Shown: one piece after another, positions 1 to 12,238 of the stretch | Layout: the number at the start of each line of letters is the position of its first letter | How positions within the stretch are numbered: position 1 is the stretch's first letter | Assembly: GCA_002104895.1 (NCBI GenBank) | Contig: MCFG01000004.1 | Span: forward strand, 93,501 to 157,500 | Length of the DNA stretch: 64,000 nt | Direction: 5' to 3' | Source of the DNA: Anaeromyces robustus | Lineage: Eukaryota; Neocallimastigomycota; Neocallimastigomycetes; Neocallimastigales; Neocallimastigaceae | Position numbers and translations under genes: made by a program | The notes under the pieces: model-generated | What the model was told of the DNA's origin: nothing | Database searches by the model: none | Seen by the model: the letters and a program-made list of their open reading frames with translations, nothing else

Positions 1-1409
1 GAATAAAAAAAAAAAGAAAAAAAAAAAAATAAAAGATTTAAAAATTACATGTGCAAATGAATAAAATGTTTGTGGGCATATTTTAAAATATTCTAAATCA
101 AACATTTGTTGTGGTTCATCTAAATCAAATTCGTCCAACCGTGAATAAACACCATTTTCTGAACGAAAATCGGGTATACCACAGGATACCGATACCTATT
201 AAATTAATATAATATATTTTAATGAAAATAATGATATTTAATAAGTTTTTTTTTTTAATGTTTTTTTTGATGATGTTTACCCCAGCACCTGTTAAAACAA
301 TTATATTGTTTGAATTTTTTATTAAATTAATTACATCCTGAGTAGTATAATTATAATTGTAATTGTTGTAATATATTTATATATATATAATATAAATAAA
401 ATAAAATAAAGTAAAGTTAATAAATCAGTGAAATCCATTTTTTAATATTAAAATAGTGAATGTATAATTTATTGTTATTTACATCTATTGTATTTATGTT
501 TTTAAGTTTTTGGCGTCTTCTATTGAACCTTGCCATTATAATTTTTAATAACGGTATTAATTCAAAATTTTTATATGTATCTAATTGTGGCGGTAATTCA
601 ACATCAAATAGTGATATTAACGACCTTGCTGAATAGTACCCATATTTCATCATGAAGGTATCAAAGCCTATTAATTATATATATATATATATATTTATTA
701 TTATATATATTTTTAATATATATATTTAAATATAAAATTATATATATTAAACATATTAAATAAAGTTGTTTATTGTTTTTTAAATAAAGTTGTTTATTGT
801 TTTTATTATTTTTATTGTTAATTTATGGCTTAAATAATTACCTAATTCATGTGCTTCGCTTCTCAATTTTTCTTTTGTTTCATCGTCAAATTCTTTATCT
901 ATTTCTTCTCTTTGCATTTCTTCTTCACTTTCAGAATTATTATCTTCACTTTCTTCTTCATCTTCACTAGCATTTCCTATAATATCTATTTGATCATCAG
1001 AATTGAGATTTTGTAAATTGTTTAATTCTTCATTGTCGCTTTTAACATCCTGTTCAAAATGATCATTTTCTTTATTATCATTGTTTTTAAGATTAATGTT
1101 TATGTTTTTATTATTTAAAATGGCTTTCTTTTCTTGTTCTACTTTACTTGTAGTATTTTTATTTTTTAAATCATTACTATTTTTAAAATCATCATTATTT
1201 TTAATATCATCATTATTTGTTTTATTTTCAATATTATTTAAATCAATATTTTTATACTCATTTGGATTTTTTGCTTCATTTTCAAAAGTTTCGTTATCTG
1301 AATTATTAAAGTCATTGTTAATGTAATCACTATTGTAATTCATAAAATTACGTTGTCTCTTCCGGGGTGGTAAATTTTCATCACTTAATTGAAGTGGTCT
1401 TGTACTCAT
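1..1409 (-). CDS. Sirtuin (class I, Sir2/SIRT1-like NAD-dependent deacetylase), 5' part, cut by window edge
   Basis: Predicted NAD+-dependent protein lysine deacetylase, probably nuclear. Four exons are visible on the minus strand: 1409-842, 667-483, 337-281 and 195-49; the next intron runs off the left edge. All junctions have GT/AG ends and matching phases. The N-terminal ~185 residues are Asn/Asp/Glu-rich and low complexity, with a basic nuclear-localisation-like PPRKRQR near the start. Exon 2 carries a region typical of Sir2/Hst1 proteins just before the core (ELGFDTFMMKYGYYSARS) and a basic segment ending NINTID. Exons 3 and 4 give the NAD-binding signature: IIVLTGAG, then VSVSCGIPDFRSENGVYSRL. 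The C-terminal catalytic half (catalytic His, zinc-binding cysteines) is outside the window. The start is the first in-frame ATG. The family call is secure; substrate and paralogue identity are not. Confidence 0.9.
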
Positions 1410-3282
1410 TGTTTATTTTTTTTTACAAAGAATGGTAGAATTGTATAAATTAAATTATTTTATTATTAAGTATTTTATTAAAATTTTACTGATTATTTAA
1501 TATACCTATGGAAATATCATAAGTATATAGTATGATTTATATGGTAATATATTGATTAATAATAGAAATTTTAGTGTAATAAATATTATAATAATAGGTA
1601 TTAGTTATTGCTATTAACAGAAATTAATTTTAAATAAATATATATAATTAAATATTTTTATTTCAAAAGTAAAACTAAAAAAAACAAAAACAAATTTGAA
1701 TAATATTTTCATTAATTTTTCATTAATTGTATTTATTCAAATTATAAAGTTTTATATAATTCAAAATTTAAATTTTAATCTAAAAAGAAAAAACAGTTTA
1801 TATAAAATGAGAATTTTATTTTTTTTTTAAAAAAATAATCAATTTATAATGTAAAAATAAATAAAACGTGGTAATTTTAATATATGTTTAATTTTCCCAT
1901 ACAATATTTATTATTCATTAATTTTCATAAGGAATATAAGTTATGTTATTTATTATTAAATTAAAAGTTTAAAAAGCATTATTTGTTAATTAATAAAATA
2001 ATATAATATAAAAAAAACAAAGAAACACTTAATTATTTCTTTTTTATTACTTTTATTGTTTTGTTATTATTCTATAGCTATTTAATTTATTAATTACTTT
2101 TTTATTATTATTATTATTATTATTATGTTTTTACAATAATATAAATATGAAAGTACAATTGTCGTCTTTTAGAATTGAATATTTCCTACTTAATTGATGC
2201 TTTTGTAAAAATTTTTTTTCTATAATAATACTAATAATTTTTTTAATTAAATAATATTTTATTTTTTAATTAATTTTTTAATTATTTATTTATAATATAA
2301 TAAATTTACATATAATAAATATATATATAATAATTAAAATAAAATATCCACTTAATTTTTATAATGAATGAATAAATTTTAAACTAAATAAATAATTAAT
2401 ATAATAATAATAAAATAGTAAAAAATATCTAAAAGCTTAATTGATATTTAAATTATAAATTTTAATTTTAATTTCAATATTTTATTTTTATTTATCCTTT
2501 TTATAATGATTCAATATCATTCAGTTATAATTATTAATAAAAATAATAATTCATTATATATATAAGATCATTTTGTGTTGAAAGTATCATTTAAATTAAT
2601 GATAAAAAGGAAGGAGCTTCCTCAACTTATCAAATCAATATTTCTTTTCTTTTTTTTAAATAGTATTAAAACTGTGAGCTAACGCCATATTTCGGAAATC
2701 TTTAATTATATTATCAAATATTCAAATATATGTTAAAACATGTTTAATAAAACTATAATATATGTCAAGTAATTATAAAAAAATAATAGTGAATCATTTT
2801 AATAGTATTTTATTATTAATAAATTATTATCATAGGCAAATATAAATTAATTATATTTCTATTATATATATTAATACATTTTGTAAATTATTTATGTAAT
2901 GAATACATAAATGTATTTCATATGAATATATTTTATTAATACATCACATGAATTTATTACATAAAAATTATTATTAATAATATATTGATATAATATATTT
3001 ATATATATTAAAATATATAAATATATTATATCAATATATTATATGGATTAGTATCCGCTTTAAGAGGATTTCTATTTTGTCCGCATGGCATTTTTAAGAT
3101 TAAACCGTATTTATATTTTAGAAAAATATAAATAATGAAGAAAATCTTTTTTTTTTTCTTTTTATATTTTTATTAAAATACAACAATAATTAAAAAAAAA
3201 TAGTGAAATAAATATCTAAAATAATGAACAGAAAAAGCCAATATAAATAAACTAATATATAAATAAATATTTAAAATAATAA
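1410..3282. other. Intergenic AT-rich stretch with inverted repeats
   Basis: No gene is seen. It probably contains the sirtuin promoter at its left side and the aldo/keto reductase upstream region at its right. The sequence is mostly A/T runs. The exceptions are two inverted repeats (about 2886-2966 and 2977-3042) and a short less AT-rich island at about 3044-3110, described separately. Confidence 0.6.
2977..3042. repeat. Perfect 30-bp inverted repeat (hairpin)
   Basis: The left arm 2977-3006 and right arm 3013-3042 are exact reverse complements of 30 bases, separated by a 6-base loop (3007-3012). Just upstream lies a second, shorter pair built on TTTATGTAAT (about 2890-2900) and ATTACATAAA (about 2956-2966). 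This could be a relic of a small palindromic element or simply a chance feature of AT-rich DNA, though 30 perfect bases is long. Confidence 0.7.
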
Positions 3283-3538
<256 letters not shown>

Positions 3539-3567
3539 AGTTCATTAATTAATTAAATAAATCTAAA

Positions 3568-4368
3568 ATGAATGAGTTTATAACTTTAAATAATGGTGTA
3601 AAAATGCCTAAAATTGGTTATGGTGTTTATCAAATACCAAGTTCAATAACTAAAAGATGCGTTATGGATGCTATTTCATTAGGCTATCGTGCTATAGATA
3701 CAGCTCAATACTATGAAAATGAGAGCCAAGTTGGGGAAGCTATTAGAGATTCTGGTATTCCAAGAAATGAGTTTTTTGTTACGACAAAACTGTTACATTG
3801 TAATGGCTATGATGATACTGTAAGATCTATAAAAAGTTCTTTAGAGGAATTAAACATAGAATATATAGATTTACTTTTAATTCATGAACCAAGAGGTAAT
3901 TATGTTGAAATGTATAGGGCTATGGAAGACTTTTACAATAAAGGGGTATTAAGAGCTATTGGTATTTCAAATTTTTATGAAGAACGTTATATGAAATTGA
4001 TTAATAATTGTAAAGTTATTCCACAAGTAAATCAAGTAGAAACTCATGTTTTTAGACAACAAGATGAATTAAAATCTTTAATGGATAAATATGGAACTAA
4101 ATTAGAATCATGGTCACCTTTAGCATGTGGCAGAAATAAATTCTTTAGTAATCCTGTTTTAAGTAAAATCGCTAACAAATATAATAAAACAGTAGCTCAA
4201 GTAGGATTAAGATTTTTATATCAGAGAGATATTATTATTATTCCAAAAAGTACTCATAAAGAAAGAATGGAAGAAAATAAAAATATTTTTGATTTTGAAT
4301 TAACTAACGAAGATATGGAAGCTATTAAAACTCTTGAAGAAGGAGAAAGTTTATTTGGTTGGTGGTAG
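3568..4368 (+). CDS. Aldo/keto reductase (AKR5-like, bacterial style)
   Basis: Single-exon gene of 266 residues, full length for compact bacterial-type aldo/keto reductases. Predicted cytosolic NADPH-dependent carbonyl reductase. The catalytic tetrad is visible as Asp44 and Tyr49 (in DTAQYYENE), Lys74 (TTKL) and His106 (LIHEP). The barrel strand GISNF and the cofactor-binding IPKST (about residues 225-229) are in place. It ends in FGWW, a C-terminus common in the 2,5-diketo-D-gluconate reductase group. The start is the first ATG after the microsatellite. Absence of introns, in a window where nearly every other gene has them, together with bacterial-like family features suggests acquisition from gut bacteria; that is inference. 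The physiological substrate cannot be read from sequence. Confidence 0.93.
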   Translation: MNEFITLNNGVKMPKIGYGVYQIPSSITKRCVMDAISLGYRAIDTAQYYENESQVGEAIRDSGIPRNEFFVTTKLLHCNGYDDTVRSIKSSLEELNIEYIDLLLIHEPRGNYVEMYRAMEDFYNKGVLRAIGISNFYEERYMKLINNCKVIPQVNQVETHVFRQQDELKSLMDKYGTKLESWSPLACGRNKFFSNPVLSKIANKYNKTVAQVGLRFLYQRDIIIIPKSTHKERMEENKNIFDFELTNEDMEAIKTLEEGESLFGWW

Positions 4369-4966
4369 AACAAAAGAATTTAAATAAAAACATAATACTT
4401 AAATAAACACATTAAAAAAATCTTATGTAAAAATAATAATATTAAAAAAAGATATAAAAGAATACATATATATAATATAAATTATTTATATAAATATATA
4501 TAATATATATTATAAAATATATTAATATGAATAATATAAATAATACAAATATAATTAATAAATAAAGATTATTAATGTAAATTTTAAAATATATATATTT
4601 ATATACGTATTTTAATGATTTATACTGTTATTAATATTTTATTAAATAATATTAAAATATTTTTTTTTTATTTTTTATTTTTATTGTTTATATTTTATAT
4701 TTAATATGTTCAATATATTTAGTATTATTTATTTTTATTTTATTCTATTCTATTTTATTTTATTTTATTAAATTTTATTTTTACTTTTACTTTTATTTTC
4801 ATTTCATTTTATTTTATTTTATTTTATTTTTATTTTATTTTATTTTTATTTTATTTTTATTTTTTATTTATTTATTTAAGTTATATCATAGGGATATTTT
4901 ATTTAGATAGTTTTTTTTTTATTTCTTTCTTTCTTTTCTTTTTTTTTGTAATTCATCATCATCATT
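4369..4966. other. Intergenic, convergent 3' ends; TTTTA-type repeats
   Basis: This lies between the converging aldo/keto reductase and methyltransferase genes. It is A/T only for long stretches, and 4734-4880 is a degenerate TTTTA/TTTAT repeat. No gene is seen; it should contain both polyadenylation regions. Confidence 0.6.
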
Positions 4967-6612
4967 TTATGATTGCTTTGTTAAAATATAAACAAAGTAG
5001 TGGAAGGAATCGCCAATAGTCTTTGTTACTAAAGTCCAATTTTTGGTATCAAGGTCGAAATGACGTTTACGGAAATGTGGTTGTCCAAAAGTAATCTATA
5101 TTATTATTATTATATATATAGATATTTAAATATTTGTTAGAATAATATTTATATTGCATTATAAACTATTAATATTAAAAAAAAAAAAAAAATAAAACTA
5201 TATAATATATCGAAGGTTAGAATACTAACGTAAATGAATTTTCCATTTGGTTTTAAAACTCTATAAACTTCATCAATATATTTTTTAATTTCAGCCATAA
5301 GTTCTGGTTCTGGGTCCCTAAAAATAAATATACATAAATTATTAAAATCTATATTAAATAAAAAATAAAAATATTGTAGTTATATATTATTTTACCAAAC
5401 ATCACCCTTTTCGCAAAGAAGGGCATCCATAGTGCCTTTATCAATTGCAACATTGAACATACTGTCGCCAAATTCCATATCTAAAAGTTATTTATAGTAT
5501 ATATTATTATTTTATCTTGATATTATATATATATATCATATAGTATGATTATACGTTAATTAAAATTACTTTTAATATCCATTGTTTCCCAAATCATATA
5601 ATCTCTTTTAGTGTTACGCATTTTCATATTTTGAATAACCGTTTCTGAAAAATCAATATTGAAAATTCTTTGGTAACTAGTATATAAAAGTTAATAATAT
5701 AAAAAAAATTAATTTCTAATTTTAAATTTAAAATACTGTTATAAATTTATACTTACCCATCATCATACATATCTTCAGATAATTTACTATTACTAAATAT
5801 TATTAAATTATATATTTAATTAAATATTATATTCAATTTAGAAATTTATTTATTTGTTAAAACTTTCAATAAATTTTTAAAATTTAAATTTTAAACTTTT
5901 TTAATTTTATTATTTAAATTTTTTTTATTATTTTTATAAAATATTTAAACATTAAATATGAAATTTATTTGTTATATCATTAAAAAAATTAATATGTATA
6001 TATACCCGCAACCGAGCATTAAAATGACATCTTCCTTTTTTAGGTATTCAATTAAGGTATCCTTTAATTCTGGCCATCCTTTAAACCATTCAAAAGTTGT
6101 AGTTAAGGGTTCTTTTTCATAACGTCTTTTAAATTAAAATTATATTAATGTAATAATTATTTAAAAATTCATATAAAAAATATATGATTTGGAATAATAA
6201 TTATATATTATAAATAAAAGAAATATATATATTCAATAATTAATACATTTTGAATATGAAGAGATTTTATTTTTTAATTACTTTTAGATTTATTATATAT
6301 TGATGTAATTATTATTTAATTTTATATATTTATTTATGTAAAATAATCATTATTAATTTATTTTGGTTATCATTAATTTTAATATATATTTTTACATCGA
6401 AATTAAAATATTTTTTTATTATTTAAAAAAAAAAATTCATATTCCTAAATGTACTTTTCCCAGTATTCTTTAGTTTTATATTCTTCGTTTTTTTCTGGAA
6501 GAATATCTAAAGTTGATTTTGTTTCAACCATCGGTTGTTCTTGTTGTTCTTGTTGTTTTTGTTCAACTTCTTCAGGTTTTTCATTTTGTATAGTATTTTC
6601 TTCTTGAGACAT
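4967..6612 (-). CDS. EEF1AKMT4/METTL13-like SAM-dependent methyltransferase
   Basis: Seven exons on the minus strand: 6612-6455, 6125-6006, 5792-5757, 5676-5570, 5480-5396, 5317-5230 and 5095-4967, giving 240 residues. Phases match at all six introns. A charged, Gln-rich N-terminus of ~40 residues precedes the family's YWEKRYE signature. SAM-binding motif I is LMLGCGNS (about residues 87-94), the acidic post-I strand is NIDFSE, and DKGTMDALL and YRVLKPNGKFIYITFGQPHF follow. This order matches human EEF1AKMT4 and the METTL13 domains, which methylate lysines of translation elongation factor 1A, so eEF1A is the likely but unproven substrate. Probably cytosolic. Splitting of motif I by an intron (after the second base of the last Gly codon) explains why no long ORF is visible. 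Confidence 0.88.
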
Positions 6613-6867
6613 CTCTTTTTTAATTTGTAATTAGTAAAATAAAATAGCAAAGAAAATAGTAATTTTTAAACATACCAATATTTGTAATGAGTAATATTAC
6701 TTTGAAATTATAGGATTGGATTTAAGGTTATATATATTGTAATGTATTGTAATATATTGTAATATATTTTTGATCTTATTTATATATATATATATATTAT
6801 TAAAATTCAAAATTTTTTTTTTCAAAAAAAAAAAAATATATATATATAATCTATATAATTTTTAATA

Positions 6868-7164
<297 letters not shown>

Positions 7165-7219
7165 AAAGCAAAAAAGTAAAAAGTAAAAAGTAAAAAAGTG
7201 AAAAAGCAAAAAATATAAA

Positions 7220-9180
7220 ATGGGAAATATGAAAAATACAATAATTAAGATTCAATTATATATTTGCTCTTTTAAATGTCTTCCTAGTTTCATTACTATA
7301 TATTTATTGTCTTTTTTCGAATTAATTTATAATTTATATAATAATATTTTTAAAATATCTAATAATGAAAAGATTACAAGGTTGTAATACATTTAAATAT
7401 TCATCAATATTATTAATTTCATTTCATTTCATTTAATTTGAATATTTTTTAAATATTTCATAATATATAATAATTATATACTAATAATACTTTTATAATT
7501 TTGTTTAATAATTTCATATAATTTTTACATGATTAATAAACAGTTTAATTCAAAATACACATAATAATATTATTCAAAAAAAAGCTGAAAGAAAAACCGT
7601 AGTAATTACTGGTATGTATAATATACATATAAAAGTACATATTTTGTATTTAGCTTATAAATAACTTATTTTTAATTGTGTTCATTAATATTAATGATTT
7701 ATAGGTGGTACTTTAGGTATTGGAAGGGAAACAGTTATCTCACTAGCTAAGGCCAATTATATTATCTACATAGGTATAAAATAATTTTATATAATACAAT
7801 AATTTTTTTTTTATTATTGCTTATTGCTTTTAGTAGAAATATTCAAATATATTTATTTATACATTTTTCATTTGTATCTGTATTTTATAAAGGTGACATT
7901 ATTGAAGAAAATAAAATTAATGAAATTCAAAATCAATTTCGTAAAGAAACAGGAAATGAAGATATATTTTTAGATATTCTTGACCTTTCAAAAATTAACA
8001 CAATTAATAAATTTGTAGAAAAAATAAAAAAAAATTGTAAAAATGTTGACATTTTAATATGCAATGCAGGAATTATGAATACTCCATATATGTTAGATGA
8101 AAAAGGAATTGAAATGCAATCTTCAGTTGTATGAATAGTTTAATTATTTATTAAATATTTAGTAATTCAATAATAATTATGTATAAATTATAAGTGTAAT
8201 AAAAGTAATTTTTTATTAATTTTATATTAAATGATTATTATTATTATTATTATTATTATTATAGAATTATTTCGGACATTATAAATTAATACAATCTCTT
8301 TTAGATAGTATTATAACCACTAAAGGAAGGATTATTATTTTATCTTCTGTTGTAAACTATCAAGGTATCAAAAAATAATATCAATATGTAAATATGATAA
8401 TATTAATTTTTTTTTAATATAATATAATTAAATATTAAATATTTATTTTATAAATAATATAAATTTTTTTATAAGAAGTTCATGAAATTGATTTAGAAGC
8501 TTTTATAAGTAAGAAAAAATATAGAAGATTAGGAAATTATGCTTTAAGGTAAAATAATTAATTAAATAATATTATTATGATTTTAATTATTCTTTTATAA
8601 TTATTTATTATTATTATTATAATAGAATTTTTGAATATTAACTAGTTTTGATATAATATGATATATATAAATATATATAAATTCATAAATATTTTAATAA
8701 TAATAATATTTTTTATTTTTTTATTTTTTTTTATAATTTTATAGTAAAGTTTCATTAAATATGTTGATGAAAGATATTTATGAAAATTATTCATCATCTG
8801 GTATAAAAAGTAATACATTTATTTTATTATTAAGATGTTAGAATTAATATTAATTATATATTGTATTTTTTTTAATATAACAATTCTTTTTTTATTGTAC
8901 TATATTTTTTATAGTTTTTTCTGTCCATCCTGGTGTAGTCCGTACTACATTATATAAGTATGATTTATTTTCAAATTTATTTGTTAAATATTTCCCATTT
9001 ATGTGTAAAACACCAAAAGATGGCTCGTTAACTTCAGTATATTTAGCTCTAGAGAGTGATGATAAATTAGTAAGTGGTCAATATTACTTCGATTGTGAAG
9101 TAGTTCCATGTAATCCTTTAGTTGATAATAAAGAAGAACGAAAAAAATTAATAGAGTATACTAAAAGTTTGAATTTATAA
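7220..9180 (+). CDS. Short-chain dehydrogenase/reductase, retinol-dehydrogenase type
   Basis: Eight exons: 7220-7380, 7544-7611, 7705-7773, 7893-8128, 8265-8364, 8476-8548, 8745-8809 and 8915-9180, giving 345 residues with matching phases. A hydrophobic N-terminal segment (about residues 14-48) suggests a membrane anchor. The Rossmann dinucleotide motif is TGGTLGIG (about 76-83). The strand-4 motif is ICNAG, the active-site serine lies in LSSV (about 205) and the catalytic YxxxK is YALSK (about 233-237, split by an intron). VHPGVVRT follows. Layout resembles retinol dehydrogenase/WWOX-type SDRs, which reduce or oxidise lipophilic alcohols and carbonyls; the substrate is unknown. The exon 3/4 join lacks the usual Cys-Arg-Asn that follows the second strand, so that junction may be mis-modelled or the gene slightly damaged there. 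Confidence 0.85.
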
Positions 9181-10404
9181 ACTAATTTAAAGTAATATTA
9201 TCATAAAAAATTGACTAATTTATGTTTTAATATTTATTTACTAAAAAGAAACAATAAATTACTATATAAAATAATATTTAATAAAATATTTTATATAATT
9301 ATTTTTTTAAAATGTATAAATTATTTATAAATAAATATAAAAATATAGATTTTCAATATATATAAATAATGTTAAAATAGAGTATTAATAAAAATTTAGT
9401 TTAATATTTATTAAAAATATTTATTAAATAATAAAAATTATTATTAAAAAATTAATAACAATAAATAATTTATTATAAATATATTATGTAATAATGTATT
9501 TTCTAATATATTTATCCGTATAATAGAGTATATTGAAAATATTATTTTTATACATTTATCCATTTAATAAATTATATTGATTATATTAAACCAATATACT
9601 TTAATATATAATATATTCAACTAAAGAATCAACAATTAAAATTTAATAAATATTAAATCTTAAATTTAATTAATTATGTGATTTATTAGTAGTTACATAA
9701 TAGTAGTTACACAAAAATTTAAAATAGGGGAGAATTAAATAGTTTTAATATAATATTATCTAGTATAGTATTCTGTTATTATTATTAAAGATTTATAAAT
9801 TAAACCAAAAGATTTTATACAATATTTTTATAAAAAGCTCTCAAGCTAAATTATTTTAAAATTTTGGTTATATATTATTAATAAATATATCATAAATATA
9901 TATACATTTATTATATTTATACTACTTACGCTTTAGGTATTATTTAATTCTTATAATATATTAATAAATATAAATTTTAAAAATATAATAAACTAACATT
10001 TTGATTTTTTATTAGATTAATTTTAATATATATCCATTACTGTAGTTTAATTTTAGTACATTTAACAAATTTTGTCAATTGTCACTCTCTTTAAAATAAT
10101 TTAATATAAGTTTCTATTAATTGTATTTTGTATTTTAATTTTTTTTATTTATTTTTATTTTTCATATTTTTATTATTATTTTTTCAAATGTATATTCTAT
10201 AATATTATTTTTTTTATTTTAATTATTTTTAAATAAATCTAATTATTCAGGCAATAGGGCTTTATAATTAATGTTTTAATTTTTTTCTCAACCTTCCTTT
10301 GATGCAATTTTAAGGGTAATATTGGAATTAATATTCTCATTATTTGATACATTATATCAATGATTATGAGATTAATTTTATTGATATTTTTAAATACCAT
10401 TAAG
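9181..10404. other. Intergenic AT-rich stretch
   Basis: No gene, RNA or ordered repeat is recognised. The sequence is A/T runs with short direct repeats. The minus-strand frame at 10239-10433 is antisense to the neighbouring decayed gene and has no recognisable domain. Confidence 0.5.
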
Positions 10405-10884
10405 AATTTGTAACTAATATTAATGATGATCAAGAAAATTCATTAATTGTTGCAATTAAATTGATTGTCGTGAAGTTATAAGACATATTATAATGAAGGT
10501 AGTGATATTAATTATCAAGATATTTATAGTAATACTACATTTCATTATGTTGCATTGTTAAATGATTATTTTACTGCAAATGCTTAGCCTATTATCACGT
10601 TGATGTTAATATCAAGAATGATGAAAAACAAGCTCCATTGAATATAATTCAAAATTCAGGTGATTTTACCTTGTTAAAAATTGTATCTTCCTATCAATTT
10701 AAATTTGGAATTACTTTGGTTTTCCATTTTTTTAGTTTTAAAAAAGCTAAAAAAATTTAGAGAATTAAATAAACAATTAAGAGCGAAATATCAAGAAAAG
10801 TATGACGGTATTATTAGGGCTAATGAAAAAATATTTAATTTTAAATATGAACCTAGTGTTTCCAAATTTAATACTGTATATTAA
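10405..10884 (+). pseudogene. Decayed ankyrin-repeat gene fragment
   Basis: Translated pieces in shifting frames look like ankyrin repeats. EGSDINYQDIYSNTTFHYVA is followed by an in-frame stop; then HVDVNIKNDEKQAPLNIIQ, in which the ankyrin xDVNxKNxxxxxPL pattern is clear. The downstream piece ends KIFNFKYEPS. Stops and frameshifts separate the pieces and no start is convincing. Base composition is less extreme than the flanks, as expected for former coding DNA. Large ankyrin families are common in anaerobic fungi (family knowledge), so this is probably a dead paralogue. Confidence 0.6.
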
Positions 10885-12238
10885 ACCGATGTTTTTAAAG
10901 TTTATTTCTCTATAATTGTTGAAGTTTTTAACGTAAATAATATAAGACTATATTTATAAATTATCACGACATTTATGTAATATGTTTACTAATAAAGAAG
11001 AATTGAAAATTAATGAAACGCTTTAAATATGGTACATTTCGCTAATAAAAAATAAAATTTAAATTTTTATTAAAATAAAATTTATAAAGTTAAAAAAAAT
11101 TGAAAAATATTTTTCTTCAATGTTTTACTTAGTGTAACCTTAAAGTGTAATATTATAAAATAAGGTTAGTTTAATTTATGAATTTTTTTTTTTAATATAT
11201 TTTTATATTTTTTAAACTTTAAAAAAAATAATAAATTTTTTTAATAAATCTTTTATCTTTTTTTTTAATATATTTGAAATTTTAATTTTTTATTTTCTAA
11301 GTTAAATTCTTCAATTTTTTATTAATAATTTTTTTTTTTTTTTTTTTTTTTTTTTCAAGTCATTTTTATGTTTTTCTTTTCTTTTTTTTTTTCTTTTTTT
11401 TTTTTATGTTATATATATATATATTACAATTTAGTTTTGTTGAAAAATTCAAAAATTTTAAATATTTCATAAAAGTAAAATATTATTATTATTTTCGCGA
11501 AATACCTCCTAATTATTATAGATATTTTTCTTAAGAGCGAAATTATTACTCCTAAATTTTATTACATATAATTTTCATTGAGTATAAAAACATGTTTTTA
11601 TATATTACTCCTATATTTGTATTTTCCAATTAAATATTGTTATGATATTTTTTATTTAATGATGTAATAATAATGAAACTTTTTGATATTTAAATGTCTT
11701 CTTTTTCTAAAAACGTTTAGCTATCGAAAATTTTATTATAAAAAAAACACTCATTATCTCCTAATTTTATTTGTTCAAATTTCATTAATATGGTTTAAAA
11801 ATTAGTTTTACAAATAGAAAATATCAAAATTTGTCAGTTTTAATTAAATGTAACAATATTATTTTTAATTTTTTTTGGTATATACAAAATACCATCTGAT
11901 ATAAAAGGTTAATATTTTATTGGTAGAATTTTCTCCTTTTTTTTGTTAATTAAAAATAATTTATATTTTTTTTTGTTTTTATTTTTTTTTTTAATTTTCT
12001 TTATTACAAAAAATAATAATTATTATTAATTAAAAAGAAAGTCCAGTTTTTAAATTTCATAAGAAAAGTAAAGCATATTAATGAAAATTTATGAATAAAG
12101 AAGTATTAAAAAATAATTTTTATTATATTTTCAATATTATTTCTTTTTTATAATATAAAATTGAAAAGAAAATTTTGAAAGAAAAACATTATTTCAATAT
12201 ATAAAAAGTTATTAATAAAATAAATAAGGTTAAACAAA
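10885..12238. other. Intergenic AT-rich stretch upstream of the F-box gene
   Basis: No gene is seen. Poly-T runs lie at 11330-11355 and 11378-11405. Four similar short sequences containing CTCCTAA or CTCCTAT fall between about 11500 and 11770, a possible but unproven upstream element cluster. Confidence 0.5.

Noticed and set aside
1081-1326. Plus-strand hydrophobic frame opposite sirtuin exon 1
   Set aside because: Antisense shadow of the Asn/Lys/Asp-rich sirtuin N-terminus; composition is forced by the opposite strand.
3044-3110. GC-richer island considered as a tRNA or snRNA
   Set aside because: No cloverleaf, T-loop or known snRNA motif could be formed by eye; kept only as an observation.
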